This document shows positions 55,000 through 64,000 of a DNA stretch of 64,000 bases, piece by piece; position 1 is the stretch's first letter; every line of letters starts with the position of its first letter. A program made the position numbers and the translations under genes. The notes beneath the pieces were generated by a model. The model ran no database searches. It had not been told where the DNA came from and saw nothing but the letters and a program-made list of their open reading frames with translations. This stretch comes from Pogona vitticeps (lineage: Eukaryota; Chordata; Lepidosauria; Squamata; Agamidae), in the NCBI RefSeq assembly GCF_051106095.1, contig NC_135795.1, positions 69,501 through 133,500 on the forward strand. The letters run 5' to 3'.

Positions 55000-57000
55000 G
55001 AGTGTATGAACAGGGAGTAGATGATAACAGAGAGGTCTGTATTTCATTTCTGCCTGTTCTATGTCTGCTGCTGTGGAGGTTCTGCATTTGTGTCTGGGAT
55101 CAATAATGTGCAAATGAATGGAAATTAAGTCTGGAGAGGACTGTTACTTGGGAAATCCATCAGTCCAGGGGCAGGACGACACAGCCTGTTCTGGGTGGGG
55201 ATGCCTTCCCCCCCCCAAAAGCTCACGCTTGCCTCTCAGGAGCTCTCAAAGTGCCCTGGCTGTGCTCTGATAGGTGGCTCAGGGATCCGCCATGGGCGCT
55301 TCAGCCTGAGCACCCACTGTCTCTCTTTCAGAGAAGGTCAAAAGCGGCTACAAAGATCCTCTCTCTGTGTGGCTTGCATCTCATGCAGGTGCTCCCTGGA
55401 GCTGTCCTTGGTGCTGAACCTCTTGCTGCTGTGCTGATTCTGGCCATCGGCTCCATAGACCTACCTGGCTGAACCCGTTTCTAGTAGGTAGCAGATAATC
55501 ATGTTTGCTGATTAGAACATGCCGAAAGCTTAACAGTGGAGTCAGTTTTAAAAGGGATAACAAGCATACCACAGAATCAATGTCTGGGATATAGAAAATG
55601 TCACTTGAACCCAAACTTCAGAGGTTTTAAGGCAAGGCTCCACATTTCTGGAGCCGCCGTGGTTGTGCAGCAGCACCATAAATGTGGCCCTGCCACTTGG
55701 TGGGATTTCTGTGTAAGCAGCACAGGAGTGTCATTTTTGATACCTGGATTCCCAGCCTCCCGCACCTTTTGCTCGAAACGTATGACTTGCTTCTGAGGAG
55801 GGTTTGCCCCTGGACTTGCGTCTCCTTTCCACTCCCTTTCTTCCATGCCTCTCTCTGTCATGTACAAAGGCATCCGGTGGCCTTTGCCATGGCTCTTGCA
55901 AAGGAACAGCCAGAGCGTTGGGCTGATTGAAAAGCTTCACTGACATCGTTTAATGCAGTCAAGGGCAATTCCTCCATGAGTAGCAGCAAACGAGTGACAT
56001 AAAGTGCAATGCCCTTTGAAATTACAAAGAAACATTCTCAATAGAGTGGGGGAAAACACCCGGCAGCACTGTAACTACAAACATAAAAACAGGTAGTTAG
56101 AGTGTTTGATAAGCCAAATAACTGGTTGTACTTTTAATCATATTTGTTGCTCTTGGTGAAGTGCAGTTTAGCCATTCAGGGCCACTGTTGCCATCCAGTT
56201 TAAGAGGAGACCGTGAGCATTATTTGGCGTCTCTCGTCTAAACAAGGTGGCCATGTTCAGCTCTTTGGGTTGGTAAGGCTAGAGACACCGTCCCCTTTCC
56301 CCACTGCCATGGGGGCATCCTTCTTAGTCATCCCTTCTGCTGAAAAGGTCTTCCCTTCCCCCCTGGGGGAGGTGCGGGTGGGAAGGTTTGTGTTGTAAGA
56401 ATGAGTTCCACTTTTTGTGTGCAGGAAGGAATCTTCCCTGGAAGCAGCTGGAGGGGCAGATGGCAGGCTCAGGCACAGGGACACCTGTTCCTTCGAGAGA
56501 GGGAGCCCAAGGCCACCACCCTGGACTAGAGGCCTTCCTCTGCTTGGAGACGCTGATGCCTCTTTCGCCTGGGCTGAGTTGCAGCTGGTGTCTCCTCCGC
56601 CAACCCACAGTTGCCTTGGGAGTTTGATTTCTTCTCTCTCCATTTCTTGTTTTTTGTCAGCCACTTTGAACTATTTTTTTAAAGTTGGGTAAGCAGTCTA
56701 TCCTTCTGTTCAGTACAAATGATAAACTAACAGGACATAAAGTTCATGGTCCCTCTGTGGGCCGATGTTTACTGCTCAAGGTATCCCGGCTGCCAGGAGA
56801 ACTTCCCCTTCGGCTTTGTCTGTGGACCCAGAAAGACTTCTGGTGGACGCTCTGCTGGGGGTCAGACTTCTGGCACCCCCGGAATGCTTCCAGCCACAGG
56901 AGCTGCATTTGGAGGGGGAGGGGGAGGGGGAGGGGGAGGGGGGAAGGGAGCAGATGCCATACAGGGCCCAGTTTCTGTAAGTAGCACTAGAGAATTGTGT
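55000..57000. other. Intergenic DNA, no gene seen
   Basis: No recognisable exon. A (GGGGGA)n run lies at about 56911-56944, a further G-quadruplex-prone site. Confidence 0.5.
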
Positions 57001-57330
57001 TGCTGCTAATTTATGCTTCCTTTTTTCCTCCCTTTCTTTTGAGCGTTCCCTTTTTATTTAAGGCTCTGTTTCAGTGCTGTAATTACTCCTTTGATCTGTA
57101 ACATCTCTGTCTGGTGCTCTGGGCACCTGCAGGACCTTTGTTATAAACAAGGCATGGCATCTCCATGGTGAGGTTCCTACAGAAACTGCTCCCTAATCAA
57201 ATAAAAGGCAAATTAGATCCTCAGAAGTAGCTTTAAATCACATCTGGATTCCCTGAGAAATTCGTTCTGCGTTAAGGCCTGAATGAGCTTGATGTGTTTA
57301 ATATCACTGGGTTGAAAAATGGAAGCGCTA
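57000..57330. other. Unique stretch with facing SOX-like sites, candidate conserved noncoding element
   Basis: AT-balanced, repeat-free DNA containing CCTTTGTTATAAACAAGG (57134-57151), where CTTTGTT and AACAAGG are SOX-type half-sites in opposite orientation. Confidence 0.3.
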
Positions 57331-58879
<1,549 letters not shown>

Positions 58880-59281
58880 CATCTGTTATTTCTGGCTGGT
58901 AATTATTGGCTACCACTTTGCAAAGCAGCAGTGTGGGATGGCAGGGGGAGAGACACTGTGTCAGTGGGGTCCATCCTCAAACTGCGGTTTCACCTGTTAC
59001 TTTTTCAAAAATCAGACAGCAAATGACAAAAATCCCAGTAAGCAAAGGCGGTTGGGGCTGGAGCCAGGCTTCCTCCTTGGCGGAGATGCAAAGGGTATCT
59101 TTTATGACTGTTAATTGTAAAGCAACAGGATAACTTTTACGCTTTGGGGAATGTTTGCCACAGGAGTACTCACATCTCTTAAGGGAACAGAAAAGAGAAG
59201 CGTGGCCTAAAGAAGGACAAAATAACCATCAGGTGGGAAGACCAAGTTGCTCTTTTATTTGCAAACTGCTTCCATCTAAGG

Positions 59282-59417
59282 CAGTGGTGTCGAACTGTGG
59301 CCCTCCAGATGTTCTTGGACTTCAACTCCCAGAAGCCTTCACCACCACCTCTGCTGGCCAGGATTTCTGGGAGTTGAAGGCCAAGAACATCTGGAGGGCC
59401 ACAGTTCGACACCACTG
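59282..59417. mobile_element. Short nonautonomous hAT-type DNA transposon
   Basis: A 136-bp element beginning CAGTGGTGTCGAACTGTGG and ending in its reverse complement. The terminal inverted repeats are about 37 bp and almost perfect ('ccctccagatgttcttgg' versus 'ccaagaacatctggaggg'), with a weaker continuation inward (acttcaactcccagaa / ttctgggagttgaagg). It is flanked by a perfect 8-bp duplication ATCTAAGG (59274-59281 and 59418-59425), the size made by hAT transposases. It has no coding capacity. Confidence 0.9.
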
Positions 59418-59425
59418 ATCTAAGG

Positions 59426-61840
59426 GATCAAGGCAACCTCCCCCCCAATCACACAGCTTGGGCTGCACGGCCATGTTTGAGAGTTGGGTGGATGGTCATT
59501 AGGAAGCTCTGGCAGTGCCCAACCCATGTAGCCTGGGTCAGGAGCTGGCAGTGCCACGGTGTCATCACTCATCACCCTTTTCCTACACCTTTAATTGGAA
59601 ACAGGCACTGAAAAGCCCCAGGTCTTGATTCCTTCCAGCAGGGAAAAGAGTTTTGAGCCAATAAGGCAGGAGATTAGCCTCTCCGGTGCTAGACGGGGAA
59701 ATACTTTTGCTCATTCTAAGTGTGAAAAGATTTTGTTTTTTCATGTAAAGTGGAGAGATTTCCTTCCCCTTGTCCAAAAGGCTCCCAGCCACCCCCACCC
59801 CCTCAAAGGAGCAGCTTGTTTTAGGGGATGACTCTTGTCCCCAGGAACTGGGGCAGTGGGAGACCCGGTGGCAAAGGTCTTCCTCGTGGCAGTCCCTAAA
59901 GGCAGCTCCACCAAGAAGAAGAGTTCACTCAAAGGCAAGGCAACAGGCCCACCACCAGCACTGTTGCTCCTGAGTAGGCCTGCTATGCTTTGCTGAACCA
60001 AGGGGTTCCTATAGTTGCTGTTGGGGCCCTGGGCCAAATGGGGGGGGGGCGGCTCAGGTGCCCTGCCTTCTTACTATGGGGCTGAGAGAAGGAACAGGAC
60101 CCCACCTATGTTCCTCTCCTGTGGTCTCCATGGCTGAAGGCTTGCTTACCTGTAACCCCATTTGTCCAGGCTCTGCCCTCTTGAACTATGCCCACCTCCC
60201 CACCCATCACAGTGGGGACCAGCTGCCAATGCCAGGGGATTCCCTAGTTGGGTGTTTCAGATGGCTGCACATGTGGCTTTTCCATGAAAGTCTCCCTCTG
60301 TGTACGTGTGCACGCATGCATGCGTTAGCATGTGCATGTGATGTCCTACTAGGGTTTCGGACTGGCCAGTGCAGGATGCCCCGTGGCTGGCCTTGCCTTG
60401 GAGGTGGCCTGATGGTCAGCAAAACCTCTGCATGTACACCCAGCTGGTGCCTATGACCCACACATCCATGGGGTGGAGGGCAAGGCATGGGCATTCAGGG
60501 AACTGGTGCTGCCACATGGGCGCCTGCCAATTTCCCTTTCTGGTTGCGCATCATCTCCCAGGTGCCCAGAGGTCCTCCCAACAAGCCCCTGCCTAGGGTG
60601 AAGCCCCAACCATGGGTGGGCACCAGCATGGCACAGCTCCTCAATAACAAATTGTGTTTCAAAGGTAATGCATCTTACCCCCTCCAAAATAAATAAATAC
60701 ATTTTTAAAAAAAGAAAAGGAAAAGAAAAAAGAAACCCAGAGCAGTGTGTCTTCTGTTTACTTTCTTGTCAGCGCTTAGCTTTCCCAGATGCTTTCCATG
60801 CTAAAGTCACTCAAGGAATCATCTTCTCTCTCACTTAAGTAATCAATATAATCTATGTATCTATACATACAAGGAAAAAGCCAGAGCTAAGTAATTGGTG
60901 ATAAAGATCACAAGATGCTGTAGGGCATTCTCAGAAAATGAAACCATTTCCAAGCAGTTTAAGCCATTGGATTTTCATTACATACGTATCAGCTGTTCTT
61001 TCTTAGCAGCCAGGATTTCTGGCTGATCCACTGGCAAAATGGTTTGGGTTCACTCTTGTTGGGACAAGGGGGGTGGGGGACAGCTCCACTCTGCAGCTGA
61101 ATGAGGAGGAAAGCCTGGCCTTAGGAAATAGCACCCCCCCTCCCCACACACGCTAAGGCGGGGAGGCTCTTAGTTGCTTCTTTCCCACTGGCCATTCCTC
61201 CCTTCTGAAGATAGAAGCCAACAAACACGGGCATGGGTGGGGAGCGTGATTGCTCAGTCGTGGAGGACTGCCTGAATTACACCACTCAGGATGACGTCAG
61301 TGATGGTTTTCCATGTAATATCTCTTTGGGATATCTGGTAGAGTCTAGGAAGAGGAAGAGTGTGGTCTTTCCAACACAGGATACATCTCCCGGAGCAGAA
61401 CTCTGGATGGAAAATAGTCTTAAAATGGTATCATCAGAATTACCTGGATCTTGACAAAGAGACTATTCTAAGTCTTTGTGTGTTTCTGTGCGTGCGTGCA
61501 TGTGCGCGCGCGTGTGTGTGTGCATGTGGTGGGAAGAGGGAATGGCTTGGCTTGGCTTAGCCCTGAGGTCAAGTGGAAGCTTTGGCCTGGCTGGGTCTCC
61601 CTTCTCTTGGGCCAGTCTTTCATACCACAGATGGCCAGGTTTTGTTCTGTTTTTTTTCTTTCTCACTCTTCTATCCAGGTTGCCCCCCCCCAAGTCCCCT
61701 CTTGTCTGTGTCAGCCCAGACCCGCAGTTACAACAAATCCAAAGCAGGTAAAGTGTCCAAAGCCTACATTTCTCGCACTTCTTCTTTTATGTTTAAATCT
61801 AAGATGCAGAAGGAGCACAAGACAGGCAGCCTGTGTCAGT
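59426..61840. other. Intergenic DNA, no gene seen
   Basis: No recognisable exon or clear repeat apart from short purine-rich and GT-rich runs (61496-61520). The stretch 60740-60990 is unique and AT-balanced. Confidence 0.45.
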
Positions 61841-61843
61841 TTT

Positions 61844-61853
61844 CGTGTGTGTG

Positions 61854-61936
<83 letters not shown>
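61844..61936. repeat. Compound (GT)n-(GA)n microsatellite
   Basis: About 23 GT units, with one interruption near the start, followed by about 22 GA units, abutting an L1-like remnant. Confidence 0.97.
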
Positions 61937-61939
<3 letters not shown>

Positions 61940-61944
61940 CAGAA

Positions 61945-63140
61945 GGGTGTTTGGATGTGATTGTGCATTCAGAGGATGGAGCTGCCTCAGTGTCAGGAGC
62001 TGATGAACTGGAAAGCGCGCCTGATGCTTTCAGAGAATTTGGCGAGGCCTCTAGGACTAAATTAAATTGGTCAAAAAGTTTTCTTAGAGTTAGGGAAAGT
62101 TGTCAAATGTATTCAGATTTGGGCTTGAGAAAACTCTTGTAGGAAAAGCAACGTAGTGGAATTAATCAAGTTGGTGGGAGTTTTTTTACTGGCCAGGAGT
62201 GGCATAGGGGACCAGTTGAAGTCGTTGGTTAGAAAGACCAGAAACAAAAATATAAGGACAAAGCAGTGATGACCCCTCAACATTCTTCACTAAATGTTCC
62301 ACGTGAAAACATATATTTTGCTCACCATCTTTTGTTTTTTGCCACCATGGAAAACAGAACTCCTGAGCTGTTAAGGGTAATTTTAAAAGTTATTTGTGAT
62401 ACTAATTTGGGATGAAAAGAAGTGTATGCTCTACTCCTTCATTCATAAAATGTTGCTCCAAAAATATATATATATTTATTTCTAATCACCTGATTTCAAA
62501 AGTAACTAAAACAGAGCTAGATCTTATAAAAATAACAGATCATGCTTTATTAAATAGAGAGGTTTAAATTAAATGTGATTGTAGAGAAACTAAAAGACGG
62601 AGACTGGATATTAGTAGTTTTCAACCTAAGATCATAATAGATAAAATAGAAAAAGAAATGATGGAAATGTGGGAAATTAATGACATTAAGGAAGGTTGCA
62701 AGTTGGGTAATATATATGGGATATTATAAAGATAATTTGAATTAGTGTTAGGGAATCATATAATCTTAAAAGACAATGAGGTACTTATTTTCATATAAGG
62801 TGGGAATGTGAGTATATAGAAATTTTAGAAATTGTTTTTTAAGGAAATAAATGAAATAAGTAAATTAAATTTAGCAGTATGTTCTAAAATAGTGATTTTT
62901 ATCAATATTTGAACAGGAGGAAATGTTACTGGACAAGTAAATAATTGGTTTCCTACTTGTTAACAGTGACAAGATTTATTATAGCTAAGGAACTGGAGAA
63001 CAATGTCTAATTTCCAATTAAATGATTCGTATAGGGAAGTTTGGGATACAGCAATTAACGATAAGCTAATATGTAATATAAAAGTTAAGAAGAGGGCACT
63101 AAGTAAGAATAAGTCTGCAGGTACAGTATATGGGGAGAAT
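61945..63140 (+). mobile_element. Decayed L1 LINE, reverse transcriptase to ORF2 3' end
   Basis: Plus-strand frames show DAFREFGEASRTKLNWSKS near 62010-62080 (RT core, compare FGxVSGLKINWxKS) and TVTRFIIAKELENN near 62966-63007, which lines up with VTAARLIFAKKYGK of the L1 copy at 11.8-12.4 kb. Many stops and frame changes interrupt the rest, so the copy is old. Confidence 0.6.
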
Positions 63141-63149
63141 TTATCAATT

Positions 63150-63395
63150 TTGTACTAATACTCGTAAATGGGAAAAGTGAAGCCCTCTTGCAAGAGCCAT
63201 TACAGCTTTGGAAAGGGAATGGGGCTCCATGGAGATAAACGGTTGTGATTCCCATACGTTTAGCAGACGTTTGTTAATTGTCATAAGTCAGAGGCAGCTT
63301 GGCAGCACATGGCAACAACAACAATTGCTCTTAGATGCTCATATGATTTTGCTTATGCTTCTGTTAAAAAATTAAATCAATAAAAGAAAAAAGTA
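63150..63395 (+). repeat. SINE/LINE tail fragment
   Basis: 'cataagtcagaggcagcttg' followed by 'gcagcacatggcaacaacaa' is the tail of squamate SINEs with Bov-B-like ends. The remainder is uncertain. Confidence 0.5.
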
Positions 63396-63399
63396 TTTA

Positions 63400-64000
63400 T
63401 GAGACTAAATCTTTTCCTCTGACTGGAACCTCTGCCTATGAAGAGTATTATAGATGGAGGGCTGGGCCTCCCCTTGTTATAACCCACACTCGTCTCCATC
63501 TTTTTAGGTTAAATTTCGTGGCGTGGGTGGACGCGGAGACTGCCCGACGGGAGGAGGAGAGGCCTGGTTCAGCGCCCCCAGCCTGGGCTGTTTGGGAGGC
63601 ATGAGAGGATCAGGGGGTGTGGTGAGTTTTAGGGGGCCCAACTGGAAGAAAGGTTCACTGTGTAACCCCCCCACTGTGAAAAGAGAGGCGCCTCTTATTT
63701 TGCAGGGAGAAGATGGGTTAGCAGGACAACAGCAGCTGAAAGCTGACTTAATGAAACAGCCTAGAAAAGAGGACTGGAGAGAATCATGGATTGGTCACAC
63801 GTTACAGGAAACTTATTTTAAATCTGATGAGATTGGGGGGGGGGGGGAAGGGAAAGGCCAGACAAAGATATCCCCATATTTCAGGCAACTCTAAAACCCC
63901 ACCTTGGCTTTTACGGGCCTTCCTCTCTGTGGGGTGCTGTCCATGGTGCTGAGTGAGAGATTTACTCTGTTTAAGATTGGAGGGCAGCTGCCAAACTGCC
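63400..64000. other. Right-edge DNA, no gene seen
   Basis: A 123-codon plus-strand frame (63523-63894) is open but resembles no known family and contains a poly-G run. It is not called as a gene. Confidence 0.4.

Noticed and set aside
63523-63894. 123-codon plus-strand frame at the right edge
   Set aside because: No recognisable domain, low-complexity Gly content and no splice or promoter support.

Overview
This is vertebrate nuclear DNA with split genes, CpG-island promoters, long microsatellites and decayed LINEs and SINEs. The repeats (L1 with a target-site duplication, CR1/L2-like 3' ends, tRNA-derived SINEs resembling the Sauria type, and a short hAT element) together with the gene order point to a squamate reptile, most likely a lizard. 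That assignment is inference. No bacterial, CRISPR or retrovirus-like feature was recognised.

Six protein-coding genes were reconstructed exon by exon. From left to right they are PDPK1 (minus strand, 5' part only, running off the left edge), IL9R (minus), IL21R (minus), IL4R (minus), NSMCE1 (plus) and KDM8 (minus). IL9R, IL21R, IL4R, NSMCE1 and KDM8 all sum to a whole number of codons with matching splice phases: about 523, 590, 743, 260 and 484 residues.

The core of the window (7.9-37.3 kb) is a head-to-tail array of three type I cytokine receptor genes, all on the minus strand. All three share the same series of seven intron phases (1-2-1-0-1-2-0), as expected for tandem duplicates. The encoded receptors carry a D1/D2 ectodomain, a WSxWS motif, one membrane span, a box 1 JAK-binding motif and a long tail in a single last exon. 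In humans IL4R and IL21R are still adjacent on 16p12.1, but IL9R lies in the X/Y pseudoautosomal region, so the array here probably preserves an older arrangement.

IL4R and NSMCE1 are head to head, and NSMCE1 and KDM8 are tail to tail with interleaved poly(A) signals. Both relations match the human locus. The left flank joins IL9R to PDPK1, whose human copy is at 16p13.3.

From 49 to 64 kb there is no recognisable gene. This stretch holds SINE and LINE pieces, a 136-bp hAT element with a perfect 8-bp target duplication, microsatellites, and several AT-balanced unique stretches that could be conserved regulatory DNA. The features most worth a second look are the receptor trio with its lineage-specific triplet repeats and tail motifs, a composite AP-1/IRF plus STAT site inside the inferred first intron of IL21R, and the overlapping 3' ends of NSMCE1 and KDM8.
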